DNA of 64,000 bases from Zopfochytrium polystomum (taxonomy: Eukaryota > Chytridiomycota > Chytridiomycetes > Chytridiales > Chytridiaceae): contig JAIVFJ010000271.1 in assembly GCA_025765615.1 (NCBI GenBank), positions 1 to 64,000 of the forward strand, written 5' to 3'. Positions 54,199 through 63,457 of this stretch are shown here, piece after piece. Position numbers and translations under genes: made by a program. Below the pieces are notes generated by a model. It did no database searches. It saw only the letters and a program-made list of their open reading frames with translations, and was not told the origin of the DNA. Numbering within the stretch: the first letter of the stretch is position 1; every line of letters begins with the position of its first letter.

Positions 54199-55068
54199 AT
54201 GGCGCCTTCGGATGCCTCTACCACCGTTCCAGATGAGGGCGGCATCGTCATCACTGTCCGCCTGATCAAATCGTTCGAGTACCGAAACTTCAAAAACGTC
54301 ATCCTCAAGCATATCCATCCGGAATCCATGACGGCAGGACAGCTCAAGGAGATGGTGCAACAAAGTGAGTTCGCACGGGACGTAATCCATCACAGGCTCT
54401 CGTTTTTGCCTTTTTTCGATGGGATGTGGTGTGTTCGTGTGTGACATGCACGCCGCCAGGACCATTTGTCTGTCGCTGACACACCGTAAACCCTGAAACG
54501 TTCAAGAAATAAGAACAGAGTCTGGATACAAGCCCTACCTGAAGAACCAGTTTGGTGAGTCTTTCCAACTTATTACCACCAGACGCTTGTTTAAGCCATT
54601 TAAACATTTTCTTTTGCAGATTCACTGAAACTATACATGAAAGCCCACGGCGCAAAGGTCAGTTTACACACTTGACGGCAACATCGATGACACTCACGCA
54701 ATTGTCTGGATGTTCTTCTTTTCGATCCAGACCTCAAACCTTATCATCAACCTCGATCACGACGAAGACTGGTTCTTCGACGACTCGAAGACGCTTGCCG
54801 AGCTGGGAGTAGGTGGGTCTTATTGCCACATTTTTTGAAGTTTGGGTCTATTTGAGTTGCAGCTGCGTTCAAGTCGCAATACGGCGACACGAATTCTAAC
54901 TCCGTTATGTTTCCGCCGTGGAATGCTCTGCGGTGGTGCCCTTGCCCTTCCCACCCGTTCGCTCCCTTCTTTTTCTCTTTTATTTCAGAGCACGAGACGG
55001 AGATCAGTTACTTCAACCGGGCCGAGTACGACGCGTACAAGGCGCACCCAGACACCAAATGGGAGTGA
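54199..55068 (+). CDS. UPF0538 family protein (human C2orf76 homologue)
   Basis: Five exons (54199-54364, 54519-54554, 54620-54657, 54731-54812, 54989-55068) splice in phases 1, 1, 0 and 1 to 133 residues, close to the 126 of human C2orf76. The conserved N-terminal block is GGIVITVRLIKSFEYRNFKN. The centre has YKPYLKNQF and DSLKLYMKAHGAK. The C-terminal part is DWFFDDSKTLAELGV, then EHETEISYFNRAEYDAYKAH, ending in TKWE. The fold is ubiquitin-like as judged from family knowledge. The biochemical role is not established. The penultimate intron (54813-54988) also contains a possible AG at 54859 but using it would break the family alignment. Confidence 0.9.
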
Positions 55069-55179
55069 CTTCCCGGTTAATCAATTCAATACGAAGATAC
55101 CATCGTTTGGAAGGCCCAATTGCTCCAAGGCGATCCAAGAATAGACTCAGAAGACAGTGAGAGAGACAGACACAGACTC

Positions 55180-55220
<41 letters not shown>

Positions 55221-55386
55221 GAGAGAGTGAGACAGAGACAGACAGGCAGAGAGAAACGATGAGGAGCCGAACACAGGCGGACACGAACCCCACCCCATTT
55301 CTAATTCCAGTCCGACGATCGCCGACGATCTCCCGAGACGTCGTCGAACAAAAACAGCCCTCCCTGAGTCGACGCACCCAACGACC
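55069..55386. other. Intergenic with (GA)n tract upstream of the deaminase gene
   Basis: A GA-rich run at about 55155-55250 lies roughly 140-230 bp before the deaminase ATG. GA tracts of this kind are common near starts in this window. No coding signal. Confidence 0.45.
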
Positions 55387-56055
55387 ATGACTTTCGACCG
55401 GGACGCCTTTGACCGCCAGATGATGGCCCTGGCGATCGAGCAAGGTCGGCTCTCGGTGCCCGTCTCGACCGGGTACTGCGTCGGCGCCGTGCTGGTCCTC
55501 GCGCCCCCGTCCCCACTACCGCCACAACCCTCCGTCCCCGCAAACCCCGCCTCCCCACCCGCCTCGCCGCCCCCACTTTCCGCCGCCCTCGCCGCGACCC
55601 CGTCCCTCGTCGCCACAGGCTTCTCGCGGGAAATCCCGGGCAACACTCACGCGGAGGAGTGCTGCATCCTAAAGTTCGCAGAGTGCCAGTCGGCGGCAGC
55701 CGCTGTCGCCACCGGCGTGGCCTCGCCGGCGTGCATCACGGCGTCGGAGCTGGGAGCGGCGACGGGCGGCGCGCCGCCGAGGTTCTGGATGTACACGACG
55801 ATGGAGCCGTGCGCGCAGCGGCTGTCGGGGAACAAACCGTGCGCGGAGCGGCTGGTCGAGATGAAGGTGGAGAGGGTGATCGTGGCTTCGAAGGAGCCGG
55901 GTTATTTCATCGGATCTCCGGTCGGAGACAAGGTGCTGGAGTCCAACGGCATAAAGTCCGAGTACATAACGGGATTCGAGGGTAAGGCTTTAATCTTGCA
56001 CAATGTGCTCGGGTTCCCTGCTAAGGTGCTTTCCTCAACTCTGACAATCAAATAG
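55387..56055 (+). CDS. Cytidine/DRAP-type deaminase
   Basis: An intronless frame of 222 residues runs from the ATG at 55387 (MTFDRDAFDRQMMALAIEQG). The zinc site is HAE at residues 88-90 within SREIPGNTHAEECCILKF, with the second part MEPCAQRLSGNKPCAERL supplying Cys ligands. The RLSGNxPC form, together with GYCVGAVLV and GFSRE, is that of the fungal deaminases that act on diaminohydroxyphosphoribosylaminopyrimidine in riboflavin synthesis (Rib2 C-terminal domain). They also resemble CDA-type enzymes. The C-terminal IGSPVGDKVLESNGIKSEYI fits the same group. A Pro-rich insert at residues 40-65 is unusual. Unlike Rib2 there is no pseudouridine synthase domain. The substrate is inferred, not proven. 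Confidence 0.85.
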   Translation: MTFDRDAFDRQMMALAIEQGRLSVPVSTGYCVGAVLVLAPPSPLPPQPSVPANPASPPASPPPLSAALAATPSLVATGFSREIPGNTHAEECCILKFAECQSAAAAVATGVASPACITASELGAATGGAPPRFWMYTTMEPCAQRLSGNKPCAERLVEMKVERVIVASKEPGYFIGSPVGDKVLESNGIKSEYITGFEGKALILHNVLGFPAKVLSSTLTIK

Positions 56056-56283
56056 ATGCATGCAAAGCTCTAAATGCACACCTGACCAAATAGGCCCACT
56101 CATATGCCCCGTCCTTCTTCTTTGCTGTTGTGTTGCTGCACGGTCCCTTCTTTTTCTCACTTTGGGTACTCCCGATTGGAGCTCAATCTTGCTTTTTTTT
56201 TTTTTTTTATTGCTTGTGTTGTAGCCGACCCTTTAATTAGATTGAGACCCGCAACCGGGCCGTTTCCCCACCCGACCAACCTC

Positions 56284-56745
56284 TCACCGCAGCTTGCTCT
56301 TATGCTTCTCCATACACGCAGTGTACAGCTTGAGCTGCTCCGAGCAAGTCAGCAAGGCTTTCCGTCCGACATCGCTCTCCTGTTAGTATATTGTTGTCAA
56401 AGCAGTCACAGAAAATTACTTCCTCCGAAAGCTCCTCCGCACTGTTCGGTCTTAAATTCGACTTACGCCGTTTGGAATGGAGTTGGCGTTGAAGCAGTTG
56501 AAGAAGGCGTCGGAAACATCTGCGCACTAATCCACACGCGAAATTGGGATGGGGAAATCGGGTGCTCATTAGATGGAACGTGAACGATCGCGAGAGATCC
56601 AACTGGCACAGCCGTGCCCCGATTGCAAAGAGGGTCGAGTTCGACCGTGCGCGTGCAGTTGGCGTTTCGCGGGTGTTTTTACCTTGCGAAGCTTGAGTGG
56701 GAAGAAAGGCGGCAGCCTCAGATCGTCGATGATGGTGCTTGACAT
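56284..56745 (-). CDS. Small twin CX9C (CHCH-type) protein
   Basis: Three exons (56745-56683, 56526-56467, 56379-56284), all in phase 0, give 72 residues starting MSSTIIDDLRLPPFFPLKLR. The first motif is CADVSDAFFNC and the second CSEQLKLYTAC, each a Cys-nine residues-Cys pair. They are separated by a loop (NANSIPNGESDVGRKALLT). The end is basic (MEKHKSKLR). Twin CX9C proteins form a disulfide-linked helical hairpin and are imported into the mitochondrial intermembrane space by Mia40, often as respiratory-chain assembly factors. Which member this is remains open. No frame here exceeds 32 codons, so it would be missed by ORF scanning. The second acceptor lies in TACTAACAG, unusually close to a branch-like sequence. 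Confidence 0.75.
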
Positions 56746-57049
56746 GGTGGGTCGCGAGTTTTCCCAATCCCCAAGATAAGACAATTTGGTCCAACCAAAG
56801 AGAGTTTCGGTCCTGAGGAACCACTGAATTTTGAACGCTCGGTGGGACACTTCCTTCGCACGTAAACCGAAGCACGGCAAGAGTAGAATAAACTTCACAA
56901 TGAACAGGTAAATACGGGACGGTAAGGAGATGGAGGATAGATGGTTGTGTGCGTAGTAGCTGGACAGTCTGGGCAAAATGCAAAAAAGACCGCCGTTGCC
57001 CGCCACCCCAAGGATCAAGCCAGCCTATTTCTATTCATGAGATTGGCCG

Positions 57050-58062
57050 TGCTTACTATGTTTCTCGCTGTCCTTCCCGGTTCGCTGGATAGCGAAGAAG
57101 AACCGTTCGCCCACTCATCCTTACATGCACCACCCGTTTGCCTTCCTTCATTTCCTTGCTCCGCGAGAGCGGCCTCACGTTTGATGCGTGCCGCAAAATC
57201 AGAGGCTTACCTCAGCCGACGCGTTCGAGACGCCTCTTGCCGAGCGAACTCAAGGCCATCACGCTCTTTCCGCACGACTGAGAAGACCCTATTCGTAGGT
57301 CGCCTTGCCGTCATTCGCCTCTGTGACCGCCTCAATCTTGAAACCTTTCGTCTTGCCCGGCCCCTTCAACTAACGCAGTGGCCGCCTCCAAGGACGAAGC
57401 ATGCCCTCTGCAGGATCTACTAAATGTTTAGAAGTTCTGGCGGTAGAATGCGGTGGTGGATGGAAGTGCAATCGTTTATAATCAATAAACGCACGGCTGC
57501 GGCTGGCTTAGAAATTGGTTGTTGTAATGTGGAGCTCATAAAGCATAATGGTGGACGGAGAGGGAGGGGCAGCGGCGGCCGTGTTCTCTCTCCCTCTCTC
57601 CCTCTCTCCCTCTCTCTCTCCGAGGTGAGTGGTTAAGAAGTGGAGCGGAGCTTTTGTGGGACTGCAAGCTTTCGGGTGGTGCTTTTTATGTTGCTATAGG
57701 CCAGGTTGAGGCCGTTACCGTAAAACCAGCAGAATCTGCCGGTGTTCCATTAGGGAGTTGTGGCGCTCCAGGAGGAGCCCTTGAAGGAGCCCTCCCCTCG
57801 GTGCAAATCCGCCTCCGAGGTTGGTTCGTATTCGTCCTGTCCGACGAACCCATCATCTCCAGAATCCCTCTAAAGCCATTCCTGTAAAACTTGGAGGATC
57901 CGCCGCCAGGGATCTCTCCGCCGGAAAGTCTTGCTGCGGGCAACCAGCACAGCCGAGGCCACTTCAGCAGAAGACAATAGGCAAGCGGCTGAGAAAGCAG
58001 GAGTGGCAGTAGCAGCAGTAACACCAGCCTCATCTACACAAGTGAAGAGGGAGAAGCTTTGA
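57050..58062 (+). pseudogene. Decayed gene copy A, unknown family
   Basis: Two coding-like blocks lie on the plus strand. Block H (57135-57270) encodes ISLLRESGLTFDAC and, in a shifted frame, SADAFETPLAERTQ. Block V (about 57700-58062) encodes a segment ending in a GTTGGT donor, then SLRRKVLLRATSTAEATSAE and AEKAGVAVAAVTPASSTQV up to TGA. Comparison with 58262-58600 and 59325-59564 shows matching residues and third-position changes in the same frames (RRKVLL, TQV, FETP). This means the blocks were once protein. Frames are now broken. I do not recognise the family, and an intact copy is not in the window. Confidence 0.5.
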
Positions 58063-58261
58063 CGAGCTCATGGATGTGGTCTTACTGAAAAGTCGCTCTT
58101 TCGACGATCCGATGATCAATAGAACTGCAACTTTCTCCGATGCATATACAATCTTTCTTTGTGTTGTGTGCCGACAACTGGGCCTCCTGTTACGTATAAT
58201 TTACATATGGCTGCCGCTAGACGTGCTATAGACGATTGTTGCATTGGAAATTAGGCTAATC

Positions 58262-58600
58262 GTCCTGCTTTCCGTCCAGCTTAATCGAGGCTTTTAGCCC
58301 CAGCATCAAGCCGACAGGATCTGTTGGCGTTGCGGCGATCGAAGAGGAAGCCTCGAAACTGTCAGTACCCTCGTACAAGATCAGCCCTCAAGGTTGGTTT
58401 GCGCCAACTCCGTTGAGCCCCCAGCCTCCCTCAAAGTCATTTCCCATTTGATAAGAAAAATTCGCAGAGAGAGGTCTATCCGTCGCAAAGTCTTGTTGAG
58501 TGGCTGGGAAAGCAGTAGTAGAAGCTGCAGTAGCACTAGTCATATCTACGCAAGTAGCATTGACGCGCTCATCATATATTTATCTAATTTGCAGCGCGAA
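58262..58600 (+). pseudogene. Decayed gene copy B (block V only)
   Basis: An exon-like piece reads IEAFSPSIKPTGSVGVAAIE and ends at a GTTGGT donor like copy A. After a TTCGCAG acceptor it has SIRRKVLL, then a deletion and frame change before AGKAVVEAAVALVISTQV. It aligns with block V of copy A but lacks about 50 bases in the middle. No block H precedes it. Confidence 0.45.
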
Positions 58601-59162
58601 GCAGATCGTTGGACGAAGTTTCTCTGGTCAACACATGGAAGTTGTTTCCTGGCTTTCGACATGAAACTACGCTGCCGGAAGAATGCCACTATTACTTATC
58701 GTCGCGACTTATTTGCACGTATCTCCGGTACAGCGTCGTTTTCGCTTTTACCTGTTGTGCGCGAACGCCTGAAAGAGAGACAAAAAAAAAAAAAAAAAAA
58801 CAAACAAAATTCGATCCAGCCGATCACGTCTCCCACCGCCGGCCCAGTAAAATCTATTTGTGCTTCCACCGGGACGGCAAATCGGTCCAACACTAAGTGT
58901 CACAGCGGCGCTGACTCGGGCAGTCTGGCGTAGATAAACGCCCATTTCGCGCCGTCAGACCATACTAGCATTCGAGGCTTTCAGCTCTCGTTGCCCGCAC
59001 CCGAAACTCGAATCCTGACATGTGGAAAACTGCCGTCCAATCTTTCGCTTTTTCGGCTTCGTCTGCAATACCGAATATGATTGAAGCCGAGCACGTGGTG
59101 ATGCTGGGGTACACAGTTTTACTTTCCTTTTTTCACTCTCGTCTGGTTTCCAGCTATATTTC

Positions 59163-59564
59163 TTGCTATGTGGAATGCATCGGTCTACAACTGTGGTTCA
59201 AATCGTCCCCTCAAGAATAAGGCACGAAGAATTGTGCGCCACACTCCCCACGCGTCGGGGCCGCCTCCCATCCCCCTTTCCAGCGGCTGAGGATGGCCGC
59301 GCCAGCCTAATTCAATCAATCCATGGAACTGGCTTATTCTGTTTGTTGCCGTCCCTCCTCGTTCGATGGAGAGATTTCGAAGAAGAACCCTTTCCCCCCA
59401 ACTCCCCAAACCTTCCCCCCCAACTCCCCATATCTCTCGTATGCTCCTACCCGCCTTATGCCCTTTCCTTGCACCGTGAAAGCGGTCTCACGTTTGATGC
59501 GTGCGGTGCAAACGGGGGCTTCCCTTCAGCCGACCCGTTCGAGACGCCTTTTGCAGAGCGTTGA
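59163..59564 (+). pseudogene. Decayed gene copy C (block H only)
   Basis: A frame of 133 codons ends with LSLHRESGLTFDAC and SADPFETPFAER before TGA. Its last 40 codons align with block H of copy A. No V block follows; the next gene begins 340 bp downstream. It may be a truncated tandem copy. Confidence 0.4.
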
Positions 59565-59903
59565 CCAGACGTTCGTCGGTCATTGAACCAACATTCAGAA
59601 TACCAGCTCTTGGCTACATGCTCTTTCCGCTCTCCCTCCAACAACTCATTCCTCACTTTTGAAGCGTAATTTCCTCTTTCTAAGGGCCACCTTCAAATCA
59701 AGTACTTTTATCCATTGAGCAGCCATCGTGGCATCATCATCGCCATGACCCCCGATACTGAGTCGAAGATAAGGGCAAGTTGTCTCACTTTCTCTTTTGC
59801 TCAGAAATGAGTTGACTCACGTGACACACACATTCCTTGACGCCGAGACTACGACGACGACGACGACGACGACGACGACACCGCCGGGCGAGACGACAGC
59901 CAG

Positions 59904-61367
59904 ATGGGCCATCACAACCCGCAGCTGCGGCTGCAACAGCAGCAGCAACAACGAATGCGCATTTACTGCCGTCTCCCACCGGAAATCGCTCCCGTCGTGT
60001 GCGCCTACCTCCGCGGACTCTCCCGCTTCCACCTCGCGACCGTGGCCCGCCTGCGTCCGGCGCAGATGCAGGCGTATTGCGACGCCTACCCGTTCGCCCT
60101 CGACACCGCCACGGCGCGCGGCGGTCTCGAGCTCCTCGACCTGCTCCGCGATCATTATACCCTCCTCTCCCCGCCCCGCTACAGCGCTGCCGCGCTCGCC
60201 CACGCATCCCGTGCGGGCAGCGTCGCTCTGCTTCGATGGTGGCACGAACGAAGCGGCCTCAAGCTCGTCTACAATCGCACGGCACTGGATAACGCCAGCG
60301 CTCTCGGCCACCTGCCCGTGCTCCAGTGGTGGATGGACAGCGGCCTCACTCTGCGCTACTCGTGTTTGGCCGTCGATCTCGCAAGCGAGAACGGCCACGT
60401 CCACGTCCTGGACTGGTGGGCACGCGCTGCCCGTCCGAAATGGAGCGGAAGCACCAGTGCCAGCACCAACACCAACACCAACGGCAGAGGCCTCGACTTC
60501 CGATACACTGAACGCGCCCTCACAGTAGCCGTCAAGCGCCGCCACGCGCATGTCCTGCGGTGGTGGCGCGACAGCGGCCTCGACCTCGTCGGGCTCGAGG
60601 CCGAGGTCGCCAAGGCATGCGCGTGCGGCAATGTCGACACCCTCAGCCTGCTCCTCCGCGAAATCGGCGCGGACCACCTCCAGCGCTGCGACCCGGACGA
60701 AGCCGTCGCGCACGGGCACGTCGCCGTGCTCCGCTGGTGGAAGGACAGCGGGCTGCGGCTCGCCTGCTCCGCCGCGAGCGTCGACACCGCCAGCCGCGAC
60801 GGACACGTTGCAGCGCTCGAGTGGCTGCGGCGCGAAGCCGCACCGCCGCTACCCTACACGACCGACGCCGTCGATGACGCGTCGGCGCGCGGCGAAGTGG
60901 GCGTCCTGCAGTGGTGGAAGGACAGCGGGCACCCGCTCAAGTACACGGACCGCGCCGTGGACGACGCGAGCGCGGCGGGGTGCGTCGCGTCGCTGCAGTG
61001 GTGGCGTGACAGCGGGCTCGCGCTCAAGTACTCGCAAAAGGCGGTCAACCGCGCGAGCGCCGAGGGCCACGTCGCCGTCCTGCGGTGGTGGAGGGACTGC
61101 AGCGGCCTCCCGCTCAAGTACGGCCTCGCCGCCGTCGACTCGGCGAGCGAGAACGGCCGCGTCGACACGCTGCGCTGGTGGAGGGACAGTGGGCTCGAGC
61201 TCAAGTTTACGCAGTGGTCGATCCACTCCGTGCCGCGCCCCGTGGTCGCGTGGTGGAAGGAGAACTGCCCTGACGCAAAGAGACTGCGCGTCGAGCAGTG
61301 GATCAGGGAAAGGCTGGACGACGGGTCTGATCTGGAGGATGATTCCGAATGGGTGAGCGACGATTGA
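59904..61367 (+). CDS. WWKDSG-type ankyrin-like repeat protein, second member
   Basis: The ATG at 59904 (MGHHNPQLRLQQQQQQRMR) gives 487 residues with no intron and no frame break. After a short Gln run comes an F-box-like helical block (YCRLPPEIAPVVCAYLRGLS). Then about eleven repeats follow, most with a WWxDSG core such as VLQWWMDSGLTLRYS and VLQWWKDSGHPLKYTDRAVD. The first helix is typically A(L/V)DxASxxGH. One unit has a Thr/Asn/Ser insertion (residues about 185-200). The end is acidic (DDGSDLEDDSEWVSDD). It is longer and more regular than the member at 6343-7638 and is read from the opposite strand. An F-box with repeats would suggest a substrate adaptor for ubiquitination, which is inference. 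Confidence 0.88.
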   Translation: MGHHNPQLRLQQQQQQRMRIYCRLPPEIAPVVCAYLRGLSRFHLATVARLRPAQMQAYCDAYPFALDTATARGGLELLDLLRDHYTLLSPPRYSAAALAHASRAGSVALLRWWHERSGLKLVYNRTALDNASALGHLPVLQWWMDSGLTLRYSCLAVDLASENGHVHVLDWWARAARPKWSGSTSASTNTNTNGRGLDFRYTERALTVAVKRRHAHVLRWWRDSGLDLVGLEAEVAKACACGNVDTLSLLLREIGADHLQRCDPDEAVAHGHVAVLRWWKDSGLRLACSAASVDTASRDGHVAALEWLRREAAPPLPYTTDAVDDASARGEVGVLQWWKDSGHPLKYTDRAVDDASAAGCVASLQWWRDSGLALKYSQKAVNRASAEGHVAVLRWWRDCSGLPLKYGLAAVDSASENGRVDTLRWWRDSGLELKFTQWSIHSVPRPVVAWWKENCPDAKRLRVEQWIRERLDDGSDLEDDSEWVSDD

Positions 61368-61426
61368 GCGTATTATCCAGAAAGAGCTTTGGAGGTGGTG
61401 GCCGAATTGAATGAATGTGTGTGTGC

Positions 61427-61430
<4 letters not shown>

Positions 61431-61502
<72 letters not shown>
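61431..61502. repeat. (GT)n microsatellite
   Basis: About 36 GT units lie 65 bp after the stop codon of the repeat protein gene. Confidence 0.95.
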
Positions 61503-61503
<1 letters not shown>

Positions 61504-61759
61504 AGCGGCGACCGGGCCTTGGCTTGGATTGCTGGGTCGCGAACTTGGAAAACGCTTTGCCTGACAACTTCTTGGCACACTACTCTATTTGTGGTTCCAG
61601 GGATTGTTTTGTAATTGGAGAACATTGTCAGACAGATCTAGGCGGGATGACTACGCGCGGAAGAGGGTGCGTTCGGTCGCAGGTCGACGGGCCGCCCGGG
61701 GTTCAGGGGATCTCGGGTCTTGCGCTTCTTGTTCCTCGATTGGTTGGGGCCGCACTTGG

Positions 61760-62030
61760 CGTGGCTGCGGTGTTTCCTTTTTCTTTTGAGTTTCCCTTGG
61801 AGATCCAGGAGGGAAAGCGAATAACATACTACAACTAACTTTATTGGACTGTTGACTAGGGGGTGTGTTTTGACCCTACAACTTTGCCTAGTCCATGAAA
61901 TATCCATACTCTGCCACAGCATAAGCGTTTCTCCTTTTGGCTTGATTTTTCATGAGGCGACAGAGTAATAAGGAGCGAGATCAAGCGAGATCAAAGTACT
62001 CACTCACTCAGAGTAGACTGTTCACACATA
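61760..62030 (-). repeat. Dispersed repeat, inverted relative to the 44-46 kb island
   Basis: Read on the minus strand, this segment holds TGGACTAGGCAA, ACACCCCCTAG and AATAAAGTTAGTT, which recur in the same order at 44702-44760 on the plus strand. ACAGTCTACTCTGAGTGAGT also recurs, at 45808. It is interrupted on its right by the solo LTR. It is probably part of a second retroelement family. Confidence 0.6.
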
Positions 62031-62042
62031 TGTTGTGGTAGG

Positions 62043-62397
62043 TGTTATGAATCACCCTCTGGAAACCTCTGGAACTTCTAGAATATTCCTTCATGGAACC
62101 TTCTGGAACCTCTGGAACCTTCTAGAACATTCCTTCATGGAACCTTGTGGAACCTTCTGGAACCTTCTTTGCTTTCCTGACTTGTCTTGTTGTCATTGGT
62201 ATCATTGGTATCATTGTATTACTAATTGCTCTTTCTGGAACTTTCTTTGAGTCTTGACAAGGAAGACTCTCAAAAGGTATAAAAGGGGGATGGGGGACCT
62301 GTCCCATCCCTCAAGTGAATTATTGTTTCCAAAACAATCATCACTCCTCTCAGTTCCTTCTCTACCTTGCCTTGCCTTGTCCTGCCATGTTCTGACA
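62043..62397 (+). mobile_element. Solo LTR of the same retrotransposon family, copy 2
   Basis: The 355-bp element begins TGTTATGAATCACC and ends TTCTGACA. It is flanked by a perfect 5-bp target duplication, GTAGG (62038-62042 and 62398-62402). It is longer than copy 1 because part of its heat-shock-element block is duplicated. The TATA box is at 62278-62284. The rest is nearly identical to copy 1 up to about 62355. It has inserted into or beside the older dispersed repeat on its left. Confidence 0.88.
62061..62168 (+). promoter_or_regulatory. Heat-shock element array in LTR copy 2
   Basis: Two clusters of alternating GGAAC/CTTCT-type pentamers are seen. The first is partly decayed and the second keeps nearly the full copy 1 pattern (including AGAAC, ATTCC, TTCAT). 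Retention in two copies argues that the array belonged to the mobile element itself. Confidence 0.72.
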
Positions 62398-63457
62398 GTA
62401 GGCGTAGCTAAACAAGTAGCTGTCTGCAATGCGAGTAATGTCTCAATATTTTAGGTTTGAAGACTGCAAAGTGCAAACCTCATGCTTAGAAAAATAGGAT
62501 TTTGACGTTGGACTTCACCTGAGATAATGGGGTCACAAAAAAAAAAAAAAAAAAAAAAAAAAGAGGCCTACCAACTTCCCCAAGGACCCCTCTCAAGTGA
62601 AATTTTTCTTTTTTTTTTTTTGGCCTTCCTCAACCTCTCTTTCCTATGTCACTAACACCGCAAATGATAACCAATCGCCACATGGGGCATACCGCCTGCA
62701 AAGAGGAAGAGTGAATGAATATTTTGATGCTGAATTTCATATGATGTGCTCGGAAATGCTGTCTGAGAATGAAGATTTATTCCAGCACACCTACACTAAC
62801 GTTTTTTTGGTAGAGTATTCCAGCCCATCACTGACTGGCGAAACCCTTGGGATAGCAAGCTGAGATAGCTCTTTGGGATATCCTCTCGGACTTTTCTTAA
62901 ACAATCCAGGCATTTGGGTCAAGAAATAATATTTTGGGGAGCATAGAAGTTCACCAACCCAACAGTAGTTTGGCAGAAGCACGCTACTCACGCACCTGCA
63001 TGACCACTCAACGCCCTCCATGTCCATCTTGCAGAAGACCAGCGCTGCACACTGCGCCCTGACGACGTCTCTCACCGTCAAGGAGGTGGGGGGAGAGTGG
63101 GAGTGGGGAGTGACGACGTCTCTCACCGTCAAGGAGGTGGGGGGAGAGTGGGAGTGGGGAGTGGAAGAGGGGAGATGGGGGAGCGTAATGTCAATCGCCG
63201 CAGATCCGACGTTGGGAGTGCAATGCCAAAGAACGGTCAGCTCGGGTGAGATACTTCAGCGACGAGATATATGTTCACACATTGCACAAAATCAGCAACA
63301 ACAACAATGTTATCTCACAACAGACAGTGAAAAGTAGAATACGAAAAGCGGGGGGAAGTGGGGGTAAATCGAAGGCAGAAAAGCTCTTTCGAGCGCAGAA
63401 TGCGCCCAACCTCCCTTGCGGAAAAGAAGAGGATGGCGCCACCGCTGCGCAAACGAA
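62398..63457. other. Intergenic; poly-A, 51-bp tandem duplication
   Basis: A run of about 25 A sits at 62538-62562 and T-rich DNA at 62605-62620. A perfect 51-bp tandem duplication is at 63061-63162. No supported open frame. Confidence 0.45.
63061..63162. repeat. Perfect 51-bp tandem duplication
   Basis: Two identical units, 63061-63111 and 63112-63162, each begin GACGACGTCTCTCACC. Identity suggests a recent slippage or an assembly duplication. Confidence 0.9.
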
